In this document: in pieces, positions 1 to 6,066 of the stretch
Layout: every line of letters starts with the position of its first letter
Numbering within the stretch: position 1 is the stretch's first letter
Source of the DNA: Pedobacter sp. UBA1654
GTDB lineage: Bacteria; Bacteroidota; Bacteroidia; Sphingobacteriales; Sphingobacteriaceae
Direction of reading: 5' to 3'
Length of the DNA stretch: 7,497 nt
NCBI GenBank assembly: GCA_002320935.1
Contig: DCLG01000090.1
Location: 37,102 to 44,598, forward strand
Translations under genes and position numbers: made by a program
The notes under the pieces: model-generated
What the model saw: only the letters and a program-made list of their open reading frames with translations
What the model was told of the DNA's origin: nothing
Databases searched by the model: none

Positions 1-193
1 AGCCACGATGCGGGTGTACACCAACTCCAGGGACTTCATCAGCTGGCTTGAGACTTGTTTTTGCATTATAATCCAGCAAAAAGAAGGGGCTCATTTTCAA
101 CCTGTGACCATTTGGAAAGAAATTGTGCATTCTAAATCCATCGCCAACCATATGGGCAGGAGGTGGATTTAGAATGGCTGATATCTTTTTCAT
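1..193 (-). CDS. Pirin family protein, N-terminal 64 residues (cut by window edge)
   Basis: Translating the minus strand from the ATG at 193-191 gives an open frame to the window edge. It begins MKKISAILNPPPAHMVGDGF, continues with a PFFLLDYN stretch (residues 36-43), and reaches GVGVHPHRG (residues 56-64). The last motif is the pirin signature: the two His of HPHRG (His60, His62) match the first two iron ligands of the pirin cupin fold. The remaining ligands (a His and a Glu further on) would lie beyond the edge. Pirins are cytoplasmic iron-binding bicupins; some act as quercetin dioxygenases or as transcriptional or metabolic co-regulators, and the role here is not known. The ATG shares one base with the TAA stop of the upstream YceI gene (TAATG), so translational coupling is likely. 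A 13-bp inverted repeat lies inside codons 6-22. Confidence in the family is high, in function low. Confidence 0.88.
   Translation of the reverse strand, partial: MKKISAILNPPPAHMVGDGFRMHNFFPNGHRLKMSPFFLLDYNAKTSLKPADEVPGVGVHPHRG
128..176 (-). repeat. Perfect 13-bp inverted repeat in the early pirin coding region
   Basis: Bases 128-140 (CATTCTAAATCCA) and 164-176 (TGGATTTAGAATG) are exact reverse complements with a 23-base spacer. In the pirin mRNA they would form a 13-bp stem beginning about 15 nt after the start codon. The loop contains the self-complementary CCAUAUGG and begins with CCUCCU. Further GCC/GGC pairing inside the loop is possible. Chance alone makes such an arm length and spacing unlikely in a window this size. 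A regulatory function is inference. Confidence 0.8.
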
Positions 194-726
194 TATGCTT
201 GTTTTACAAACTGCAGTTCTCCTAAGATTTTCACTTCGTCACCCAGCATTACGCCGCCAGTTTCCAGGGTTGCATTATAAGTAAGACCAAAATCACCTCT
301 CTTTAGTTTTCCGCTTAAAGTGAATCCTGCTTTGGTGTTGCCCCATGGGTCAACCGCAGTACCTCCAAATTCAACATCAAGTACAATTGGTTTTGTCACG
401 CCTTTGATGGTGATGTTTCCTGCTAATTTATAGTCATCTCCATCGCGGGTAATGGATGTAGATTCGAAAGTCATGGTCGGATGTGTTTCCACGTCGAAGA
501 AGTCGCCAGTCACCAGGTGTTTGTCACGATCAGCATTACCGGTATCAACAGAGCCTACTTCAGCACTGAAACTCGCCTTTGCATTTTCAAAGTTGTCATC
601 CGCTTCACTTTCCAGTTCTGCAGTGATGTTTCTGAAACTACCCGTTACTGTAGTAATCATCAGGTGTTTAACTTTAAATTGTAATTCGCTGTGTGTTGGA
701 TCTAATGTCCATTTTGTTGTTGCCAT
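193..726 (-). CDS. YceI family protein (lipocalin-like, cytoplasmic form)
   Basis: This 177-residue protein has the usual length of the YceI domain without a leader. Recognisable segments are DPTHSELQF (9-17), a DRDKHL...DFFDVETHP stretch (67-83), GNITIKGVTKPI (103-114), RGDFGLTYN (143-151) and LGDEVKI (161-167). YceI proteins form an extended beta-barrel that binds a long isoprenoid or other lipid, and they have been linked to pH and stress response; the ligand here is unknown. Many homologues are periplasmic, but this one starts MATTKWTLDP with no signal peptide or membrane segment, so it should stay in the cytoplasm. Its stop overlaps the pirin start, so the two are cotranscribed. A -7 promoter box and a palindrome lie 17-42 bp upstream of the ATG, so it probably has its own controlled promoter as well as possible read-through from the Crp/Fnr gene. 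Confidence 0.95.
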   Translation of the reverse strand: MATTKWTLDPTHSELQFKVKHLMITTVTGSFRNITAELESEADDNFENAKASFSAEVGSVDTGNADRDKHLVTGDFFDVETHPTMTFESTSITRDGDDYKLAGNITIKGVTKPIVLDVEFGGTAVDPWGNTKAGFTLSGKLKRGDFGLTYNATLETGGVMLGDEVKILGELQFVKQA

Positions 727-742
727 GGTTGTCTGATTTAGA

Positions 743-764
743 TTTGTTATTTTGATATAACAAA
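743..764. promoter_or_regulatory. 22-bp palindromic operator candidate upstream of the YceI gene
   Basis: Bases 743-750 (TTTGTTAT) and 757-764 (ATAACAAA) are exact reverse complements around a 6-base spacer. The total of 22 bp in 8-6-8 layout is the geometry of Crp/Fnr-family operators. It lies next to a Crp/Fnr gene and overlaps the -7 box at 761-768, a position that would favour repression, or autoregulatory linkage, of yceI-pirin. It is AT-rich and lacks a following T-run, so it does not look like an intrinsic terminator. Binding by the neighbouring regulator is inferred. Confidence 0.5.
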
Positions 765-768
765 GGTA
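761..768 (-). promoter_or_regulatory. Bacteroidota-type -7 box for yceI-pirin
   Basis: Read on the minus strand this is TACCTTTG, an exact match to the TAnnTTTG -7 consensus of Bacteroidota sigma-ABfr promoters. Transcription would start near 755, leaving a leader of roughly 30 nt before the YceI ATG. No good TTTG -33 box is visible at the usual distance upstream, which is compatible with activator dependence or with a chance match. Confidence 0.45.
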
Positions 769-808
769 TCCAGGCTACAGTTTATTACCCTTGATGTATG
801 TTAAGAAA

Positions 809-1399
809 TCAAACCTTGAAATGCTTGTGCGCAAGATCCTTCCGTACGCGGCTCAGGGATTCGGGCGTGATGCCCAGGTACGACGCAATCATCCACTGCG
901 GCACTCTCAAGGTAAGGTTCGGATATAACTTGATGAAGTCCAGGTAACGTTCTTCAGCGGTTGCCGCCAGTAACAAGTTGATGCGCTTCTGCATAAAGCG
1001 AATTGCATTGTTAAGCATCGTGGAATTTAAAAGCGTAAATTCTGGTGCATTTTCTGCTGCAGTACAAAAGAAATCTTTTGGAATAATTAAGGCAGTAGTG
1101 GGCTCTATGGCATCCATATTGAAATCAGATGCTTCATTGTTCAGCAAGCCATTCCGATCAGATATCCACCAGGATTCGGGTGCAAATTGGATAATATGCA
1201 CTTTTCCCTTGCTGTCGATCGAATAGCTTCGCATTAAACCCTCCAGCACGAAGTAAGTTCTGGTACTGGTTTCACCCTGTGATAGGATGAGTTCATTTTT
1301 CAGGAAGGTTTTTACTTTTAAATCTTTGGCAATGGCTTCAAATTGCGCATCCGTAAGGGAGATACGTTGTTGTAGGTAGGATTTAAACTTTTCAAGCAT
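809..1399 (-). CDS. Crp/Fnr family transcriptional regulator
   Basis: The protein has 196 residues. The N-terminal part (about 20-115) reads as a cyclic-nucleotide-binding-type beta-barrel, with LILSQGETSTRTYFVLEG at 37-54 giving the typical turn. A long dimerisation helix follows (about 122-150, ending LLLAATAEERYLDF). The C-terminus holds a short winged helix-turn-helix (166-190) whose IASYLGITPESLSRVRKDL segment is the recognition motif. Fnr-type iron-sulphur cysteines are absent (only Cys112), so direct oxygen sensing through a 4Fe-4S cluster is unlikely. The ligand is unknown. The C-terminal wing is short, as in many Bacteroidota members of this family. It follows a 54-residue Cys-rich membrane protein by 11 bp and precedes yceI-pirin, which it may control through the 743-764 palindrome. 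Family confidence is high. Confidence 0.93.
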   Translation of the reverse strand: MLEKFKSYLQQRISLTDAQFEAIAKDLKVKTFLKNELILSQGETSTRTYFVLEGLMRSYSIDSKGKVHIIQFAPESWWISDRNGLLNNEASDFNMDAIEPTTALIIPKDFFCTAAENAPEFTLLNSTMLNNAIRFMQKRINLLLAATAEERYLDFIKLYPNLTLRVPQWMIASYLGITPESLSRVRKDLAHKHFKV

Positions 1400-1410
1400 A
1401 TAGTTTAAAT

Positions 1411-1575
1411 CTATTTGGATTCCGGATCAATATTGCTGAAATCTACATTGCACTTACTGCAGCCCGAAGCACAACCACCATCTTTAGCTGGCTTTATCGA
1501 ACGGTAAATGATTCGGCCAATGTAGAACAGGGCCGCTGCAAATAAAATAGCCACTAATATTGCTTGCATATCCAT
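1411..1575 (-). CDS. FeoB-associated-type Cys-rich membrane protein
   Basis: A 54-residue frame on the minus strand starts at the ATG 1575-1573 and stops at TAG 1413-1411. It opens MDMQAILVAILFAAALFYIG, a single transmembrane segment (about residues 4-24). A basic stretch follows (RIIYRSIKPAKDGG), then a cysteine cluster C35-x3-C39-x2-C42 and an acidic tail. One membrane helix plus a C-terminal Cys cluster in about 50 residues is the pattern of the FeoB-associated Cys-rich membrane protein family, which is usually found beside ferrous iron transporters. No feoA or feoB is in the window, so it is an orphan here. It could bind iron or another metal at the cytoplasmic face, which is inference. 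Met3 (ATG at 1569-1567) is an alternative start. The Crp/Fnr gene begins 11 bp downstream, so the two form an operon. Confidence 0.82.
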   Translation of the reverse strand: MDMQAILVAILFAAALFYIGRIIYRSIKPAKDGGCASGCSKCNVDFSNIDPESK

Positions 1576-1625
1576 ATTCCAAAATTAATGAAACAAGTGC
1601 TTTGTGAGGTCGAACCAGTGTCAAA

Positions 1626-2813
1626 TTATGGTTCCATTAGTCCTACAGTTCCACCCACCCAGTCAAAATCTTTGTTGTAGCGTACCCCAATCATCTTTCC
1701 ACGGCTTAATCTCGCCAGGTTTATGGCTAAAATTGGATCTTCGCCATCTGGCCAGATGTACATCAGGCGCAGCTCCGCTTTAACGCCGCCATCCGGAGCC
1801 TGTAATACGGGTTCATACACCACTTTCTCCTGCAGGATCCAGTTCTCCGGATCTTCAATAGCTTCAATGTCCTTTTTGGTCACATCAATCATCACGCCCA
1901 TGCCGGCAAAGGAGAATAGAGGTTTTAATACATAATGTTCAAGGTCTGGCGGTAAGGTCGTAACCTCATTCAGAAAAAAGCTTTCCGGTACATATTTACT
2001 TTCCAGAAAAGGCATTGTGTACTTACTGATCCGGTAAAACCAGTTTGGATGGGTCATCCACTCTACGTCAATGATTTCCCTTGGGTCGAAACATTCCTTT
2101 AATAAACTGAAATCGTCTTTAATTTCGTCGAAAATAAGGCGGTTATAGATCCGCTTTATGCGCACATTAACACCGTTCTCCCGATAGCAGATGTGGTTTT
2201 GTTCCCGAAAAATATCTTCAAGGCCAATAATTTTAATGCCTAAATGTTTTGCCGTAATGTAAAAGTCAATCGCCGTTTTCTGCTTATTTACGTCAAGATC
2301 CATCAGTACCACCTGATGTGGTGGATGCTGGCCTACAATTACTTTCTTCAAAAGTTCAAGGTACGAGTCCCGGTTCAGTCCGTTAAAAAATGGCGTAAGC
2401 TTGGGGTCAAGTTCATAAACCTCTTTATAGAGATCTGCAAGGTGCGTCTGAAAACCATACAACGAAGGAAAGCCTTGTAGTTCGATCAGCTTAGGCATCA
2501 ACCTGCCATCTGCATCTCTGGTGATGCCAAAGTCGAGCGTAAGAAAGTGCGGGTGACTGTTTTCAAAGGGCACTTCCCATTCAAATGGGATGGCTTTCTT
2601 CGTTAATGCTTTAAAGCCTGGAAGTTTAATGAAATTTACAATTTCTTCACCGGCTTTAATAAGCTCTTCTTTCAGGTCATTGGGAATGAATACCGGGGTC
2701 TCAGCAAGTCTGAATTCAATAGGCGGGAAGCCTTCATCAGCTTTGTGCAGAAAGGTGTTGTATTTCGCGGATGTAAAGTTTGCATTGAAACTGTCCCGGT
2801 ATGACCTGATCAT
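1626..2813 (-). CDS. ATP-grasp-like ligase resembling glutathionylspermidine synthetases
   Basis: This 395-residue protein has no signal peptide. The N-terminal half contains LTLDFGITRDADGR followed by KLIELQGFPSLYG (about 91-120). This resembles the D...DG..K.LE.N..TP.SLYE strand pair of glutathionylspermidine-synthetase-type and circularly permuted ATP-grasp ligases. The C-terminal half contains HYVLKPLFSFAGMGV (293-307), a nucleotide-binding Lys (K297) plus Gly-rich loop. It ends with ELRLMYIW (347-354) and ILAINLARLSRG (361-372), whose Glu and Asn fit the metal-binding positions of ATP-grasp enzymes. Such enzymes join a carboxylate, activated as acyl phosphate, to an amine. Substrates are unknown; relatives would suggest a peptide with an amine or polyamine, which is inference. 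It is the last gene of the operon, 2 bp after the glutamine amidotransferase. A non-catalytic homologue or an unrelated fold cannot be excluded from sequence reading alone. Confidence 0.6.
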   Translation of the reverse strand: MIRSYRDSFNANFTSAKYNTFLHKADEGFPPIEFRLAETPVFIPNDLKEELIKAGEEIVNFIKLPGFKALTKKAIPFEWEVPFENSHPHFLTLDFGITRDADGRLMPKLIELQGFPSLYGFQTHLADLYKEVYELDPKLTPFFNGLNRDSYLELLKKVIVGQHPPHQVVLMDLDVNKQKTAIDFYITAKHLGIKIIGLEDIFREQNHICYRENGVNVRIKRIYNRLIFDEIKDDFSLLKECFDPREIIDVEWMTHPNWFYRISKYTMPFLESKYVPESFFLNEVTTLPPDLEHYVLKPLFSFAGMGVMIDVTKKDIEAIEDPENWILQEKVVYEPVLQAPDGGVKAELRLMYIWPDGEDPILAINLARLSRGKMIGVRYNKDFDWVGGTVGLMEP

Positions 2814-2815
2814 AA

Positions 2816-3649
2816 TTATACTTCTTGTAAGGTGTTCGAAACTGCTTTTGAAATGAAGTTCGGCAGGATCACGCTTTGCGTAAGTGAAATCCGTTCGGGA
2901 TGTTCAAGGCTGTCCAGCATGTCATAATACTTTTCTTCTCCGTGATTTTCAATAATCGACTTCTTCTTATCTTCCCGTAGCAGGTGCATACGCATGCCGG
3001 TCGGATCTGCCTCTGGATGAAACTGTGTGCCCATGATCTCATCCGAAAAACGGATCGCCATGATGCATCGTTCCAGATCCACATTGGGCCGTTCTTTCTC
3101 CAGCGCCAGAATCTTCGCGCCAAAAGCGTCAAAGGCAGCTTCATCAGGCTCTATCACCTGCCAGTCGCGGCTATCTACAGAATAAAAAGGATTGGTGAGG
3201 CCTTTGAAGAAAGGTTCCTGTTCGCCTTCTTCCGTAAGCATGATCGGGAAAATACCGAATGCGTTTGATTTACGTTCTGTTACATTGCCCAACTTGAACT
3301 TTCTGCATGCAAGCTGAAATGAATGGCAGATCAGGAATACATATTTTTTATCCGGATCAGCACTTAGATTATGCTCATGTAACCGCTCCAGAAGATCGAA
3401 AAATCTGTTCTCCCAATCTTCACCTATTCCATCGTAAGGGCTACCTGGGCCACCTGTAGAAATGTAAAGGTTGTAATCCAAACCTGGCAATTCTCCTTTT
3501 TGCCGTAAATCGAAAATTTCTAATGAGAAGTCCACACCATGTTCCTGGTGGTATTTCCCCAAAATCTCTATAATTCCCCGCATCCCCTGGTTGGCCGACC
3601 CATTATTCATGTCAATCACCGCAACCTTCATCTTCTTAATATTGTCCAT
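2816..3649 (-). CDS. Stand-alone class I glutamine amidotransferase
   Basis: This 277-residue protein has the class I glutaminase layout. After KMKVAVIDMNNG at the N-terminus comes STGGPGSPYD (64-73), the usual oxyanion-side loop. The nucleophile elbow is FLICHSFQLACR (105-116) with catalytic Cys108. GTQFHPEADP (207-216) carries His211 and Glu213, so the triad is complete. The elbow reads CHSFQ where most relatives have CxGxQ, so one Gly is replaced by Phe. It should hydrolyse glutamine to ammonia for a synthetase partner, but no synthetase domain is fused. The adjacent ligases, 2 bp away on each side, are the obvious acceptors. A C-terminal extension of about 55 residues after the HPE motif (from about 222) is longer than a minimal glutaminase domain and may dock the partner. 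Met7 is a possible alternative start. A gamma-glutamyl hydrolase role is a less likely alternative. Confidence 0.85.
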   Translation of the reverse strand: MDNIKKMKVAVIDMNNGSANQGMRGIIEILGKYHQEHGVDFSLEIFDLRQKGELPGLDYNLYISTGGPGSPYDGIGEDWENRFFDLLERLHEHNLSADPDKKYVFLICHSFQLACRKFKLGNVTERKSNAFGIFPIMLTEEGEQEPFFKGLTNPFYSVDSRDWQVIEPDEAAFDAFGAKILALEKERPNVDLERCIMAIRFSDEIMGTQFHPEADPTGMRMHLLREDKKKSIIENHGEEKYYDMLDSLEHPERISLTQSVILPNFISKAVSNTLQEV

Positions 3650-3651
3650 TT

Positions 3652-4758
3652 TTACTGTGACGCTCCTATTAGCGTTTGGTTGGTTATAAAATCCACAACC
3701 GATTCCAGCTTGCCTGTTTGTTCAAAAACGGCTAACTGCCGGTCTGCACCTGTTCCGTTGACCAGCATTTTGTGAACATAGTTGATATCTTCCCGGCAAC
3801 CCAGGTCATCTACCACATCATCCACAAAATCAAGCAACTCTAAAATCAGGTTTCGACAGTTGACCTCCATTTCCTTGCCAAAATCAATCAGGTTCCCGTC
3901 AATCCCGTATCTTGCCGCCCGCCATTTGTTTTCATTAATCAGTGCCCGGGAGTAGTTGATGAACGACATGTTCCGAAGGCGCAGCTGATAGAGCTTTGCA
4001 CATAAGGACTGGAATAGCGCTGTAAGCGCCATTGTCTCATCAATTAACATCGGACAATCGCAGATCCTGAATTCAATGGTCTGGAAAAATGGATGCACAC
4101 GAATGTCCCACCAGATCTTTTTTGCATTGTCAATACAGTTGGTCTTGATCAGCAATTTGACATAATTATCATAATCTTCTATGCTGTTAAAGATGTCAGG
4201 AATGCCGGTCCTGGGAAACTTATCAAAGATCTTGGTGCGGAAAGATTTATAGCCTGTGTTCCTGGATTCCCAAAACGGGGAATTGGTGGATAGGGCAAAA
4301 ACATGGGGCAAAAAGTACCGGACCTGATTGGCAATGTGTACGGCCAGTTCCCTCGACTGAAAGCCTACGTGTACATGTAAGCCGAAGATCAGGTTGGACC
4401 TTGCGGCCTCCTGAAGTTCGTTTACAATTTCACTATAACGCGGATGTTCGGTAATTAACTGTTTCTCCCAATGCGAAAAAGGGTGGGTGCCGGAAGCACC
4501 AATTCGAAGGCCCTGCTCACCAGCCAACTGCGATACGGTATATCGCAGCTGTGAGATCTCTCTTCTGGCCTGTGTTGTATCGGTGCATATGCCGGTACCA
4601 ACTTCCACAACGGCCTGGTGCATTTCAGCCTTTACCTGGTCTTTGTGAATCTTCTGTGCGGCTTCAACAATTCTCTGGTCATGCGAAGTGAGCTCCCGGG
4701 TAACCGGATCAACAACCATGTACTCTTCTTCAATGCCAAGTGTAAACTCGTTTTTCAT
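3652..4758 (-). CDS. ybdK: YbdK/GCS2-family carboxylate-amine ligase
   Basis: At 368 residues it matches the length of E. coli YbdK (about 370). Family motifs run in order: GIEEEYMVVD (8-17) with the metal-binding glutamates, AEMHQAVVEVGTG (45-57), GASGTHPFSHW (87-97), FGLHVHVGF (125-133), NSPFWESRNTGYKSFR (159-174), DIRVHPFFQTIEFRICD (218-234) and ENKWRAARYG (276-285). The family belongs to the glutamate-cysteine ligase type 2 fold. These enzymes form amide bonds with ATP, and E. coli YbdK shows weak glutamate-cysteine ligase activity, but the natural products of most members are unknown. Here the gene sits between an ATP-grasp ligase (21 bp upstream) and a glutamine amidotransferase (2 bp downstream). 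A role in a dedicated peptide or amide pathway is therefore more likely than glutathione synthesis. All key motifs look intact. Confidence 0.93.
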   Translation of the reverse strand: MKNEFTLGIEEEYMVVDPVTRELTSHDQRIVEAAQKIHKDQVKAEMHQAVVEVGTGICTDTTQARREISQLRYTVSQLAGEQGLRIGASGTHPFSHWEKQLITEHPRYSEIVNELQEAARSNLIFGLHVHVGFQSRELAVHIANQVRYFLPHVFALSTNSPFWESRNTGYKSFRTKIFDKFPRTGIPDIFNSIEDYDNYVKLLIKTNCIDNAKKIWWDIRVHPFFQTIEFRICDCPMLIDETMALTALFQSLCAKLYQLRLRNMSFINYSRALINENKWRAARYGIDGNLIDFGKEMEVNCRNLILELLDFVDDVVDDLGCREDINYVHKMLVNGTGADRQLAVFEQTGKLESVVDFITNQTLIGASQ

Positions 4759-4779
4759 GACAGTCCGCTTATGTGGATA

Positions 4780-6045
4780 TTATTTCTTGTTGCTGCTTTC
4801 CTTTTTTGCTTTCGGAGTTGCTGTTTTGCTGGTCGTCTTAGCAGGTTTACTTGCTTTTTCTGCTTTAGGCTTTTCTGCTGCTGCCGACTTGGCCGGCGCT
4901 TTACCCGCAGTAGCTTTCTTTTCTGCAGCTGGTGCTTCCTGGTCAGCATCTTCGGCTTTTAAAGCTGACTTCTCTTTTGAACTTTTACTGGCAGTTGTGC
5001 TTTTCGCTTTAGTTGTCTTCTTCTGTGGCTCCAATTCTACTGGTGCTGCCAACTCTTCGGTAACCGGAATTTCTTCTGCCGCTTCAATTTTGATTTTTGC
5101 ACCTGCTTTAACAGAGCCTTTTATATACTCACCCCAGGTTAAATTATCCTGATTCGGTCTATGTGCCCTTGCACGCTCAATGGCGTATAAAGCAGCATGC
5201 TCAATTACCCAATTAAAGTTCTCTTCACCAACACTGGTGATCTCCGCATCTGGTGCAGGATTACAGAAGTCAATCGCATATGGGATACCATCCCGTACAG
5301 CAAACTCTACCGTATTGAAGTCGTAGCCCAGCTGCTGGTTCAGTTTAATGACGTAATCATGCATGGTTTGCAACAGTTCCTCGCTCGACGGCGCCTTGTC
5401 GACTGCATAACGTAAGTGAAATGGATTATTTGGCTCATATTGCATAATGCGCACATACTTGCCTCCAATGCAATAGCAGCGATAATACTCTTCAAATTTA
5501 ATCTCTTCCTGCAGCATCATCACCAACTGTTTGGTTTCCTTGTGCTTTTCGAAAAAATCTTCCTTGTCGTTTATCTTGTAAACATCTTTCCAGCCTCCAC
5601 CGTCAAAAGGTTTCATGTAGGCCGGGAAGCCGGTATACTCAAAAATGGCATCCCAGTCCAGCGGATAAGCCAGGTTGCTGAAAGATTCATCTGTGGTGTC
5701 AGTCGGCAGTTCACGGGAAGGGATCAATGCTGTTTTTGGTACCGGAATACCCAATTTTACAGCAAGTGCATTATTAAAGAACTTCTCATCTGCACTCCAC
5801 CAGAAAGGATTGTTGATCACTGCAGTACCCGTGCTGGCAGCATTTTTCATCGCAGCGCGGTAAAAGGGCACACCCTGAGAAATGCGGTCCAATATCACAG
5901 CATAATCCAGTGGTTCAGCCTGGAAAATCTTGTCAATGTTTACATATTCCGCAACAAACTCTCCTTCGGCCAGCTCGTTTACACGTTTTACGAAGGCTTC
6001 CGGGAAAGATCTTTCTTGTCCGAATAAAATTCCAATTTTTTTCAT
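4780..6045 (-). CDS. ATP-grasp ligase with Lys/Ala-rich C-terminal tail
   Basis: The first 310 or so of 421 residues form an ATP-grasp enzyme. KKIGILFGQERSFPEAF at the N-terminus is the pre-ATP-grasp start. AYMKPFDGGGWKDVYKI (142-158) provides the ATP-binding Lys145 and the Gly-rich loop. LQEEIKFEEYYRCYCIGGKYV (178-198) covers the adenine-contacting strands. NTVEFAVRDGIPYAIDFCNPAPD (244-266) carries the metal ligands Glu247, Asp259 and Asn262. The enzyme should activate a carboxylate as acyl phosphate and join it to an amine; the substrates are unknown. A linker near 320-340 leads to a low-complexity tail listed separately. It lies 21 bp after the esterase gene and 21 bp before the YbdK-type ligase gene in the same operon. 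There is no signal peptide, so it acts in the cytoplasm. Ligase fold confidence is high, specificity unknown. Confidence 0.9.
   Translation of the reverse strand: MKKIGILFGQERSFPEAFVKRVNELAEGEFVAEYVNIDKIFQAEPLDYAVILDRISQGVPFYRAAMKNAASTGTAVINNPFWWSADEKFFNNALAVKLGIPVPKTALIPSRELPTDTTDESFSNLAYPLDWDAIFEYTGFPAYMKPFDGGGWKDVYKINDKEDFFEKHKETKQLVMMLQEEIKFEEYYRCYCIGGKYVRIMQYEPNNPFHLRYAVDKAPSSEELLQTMHDYVIKLNQQLGYDFNTVEFAVRDGIPYAIDFCNPAPDAEITSVGEENFNWVIEHAALYAIERARAHRPNQDNLTWGEYIKGSVKAGAKIKIEAAEEIPVTEELAAPVELEPQKKTTKAKSTTASKSSKEKSALKAEDADQEAPAAEKKATAGKAPAKSAAAEKPKAEKASKPAKTTSKTATPKAKKESSNKK
4783..5025 (-). other. Histone-H1-like Lys/Ala/Ser/Thr-rich tail of the ATP-grasp ligase
   Basis: Residues 341-421 of the ATP-grasp protein contain 23 lysines in 81 positions. 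The rest is mostly Ala, Ser, Thr, Pro and Glu, in irregular KA, AEKPKA and PAKTTSK-type repeats without hydrophobic residues. It must be disordered and strongly basic, like the tails of bacterial histone-H1-like and some DNA-binding proteins. It might bind nucleic acid, act as a flexible tether, or offer lysines as acceptors for amide-forming ligases in the same operon. All three roles are inference. The antisense Phe/Cys/Ala-rich open frames over this stretch are by-products of its lysine codons. Confidence 0.85.
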
Positions 6046-6066
6046 CGTTGATGCTTTTTAGTTTTC

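Noticed and set aside
743..764. The palindrome as an intrinsic terminator for the Crp/Fnr gene
   Set aside because: The stem is almost all A/T and no T-run follows on the minus strand. An operator reading fits the geometry and position better.
1580..1587. TAATTTTG on the minus strand as a promoter box for the small Cys-rich membrane protein
   Set aside because: It matches TAnnTTTG, but transcription would begin at about the start codon itself and the nearest upstream TTTG (1625-1622) is too far away. The true promoter may lie inside the preceding gene.
1576..1625. Terminator between the ligase operon and the small membrane-protein gene
   Set aside because: Only 3-4 bp pairings could be drawn in this 50-bp gap and there is no T-run, so read-through from the operon remains possible.
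2869..3144. Minus-strand 91-codon frame inside the glutamine amidotransferase gene
   Set aside because: Trp/Arg-rich out-of-frame translation within a gene whose catalytic motifs are all in the other frame.
4618..5152. Plus-strand open frames rich in Phe, Cys, Ala and Leu opposite the ATP-grasp tail
   Set aside because: They are antisense images of the lysine- and alanine-rich tail (AAA/GCN codons read backwards) and of the YbdK start. They have no leader, no domain and no neighbour logic.
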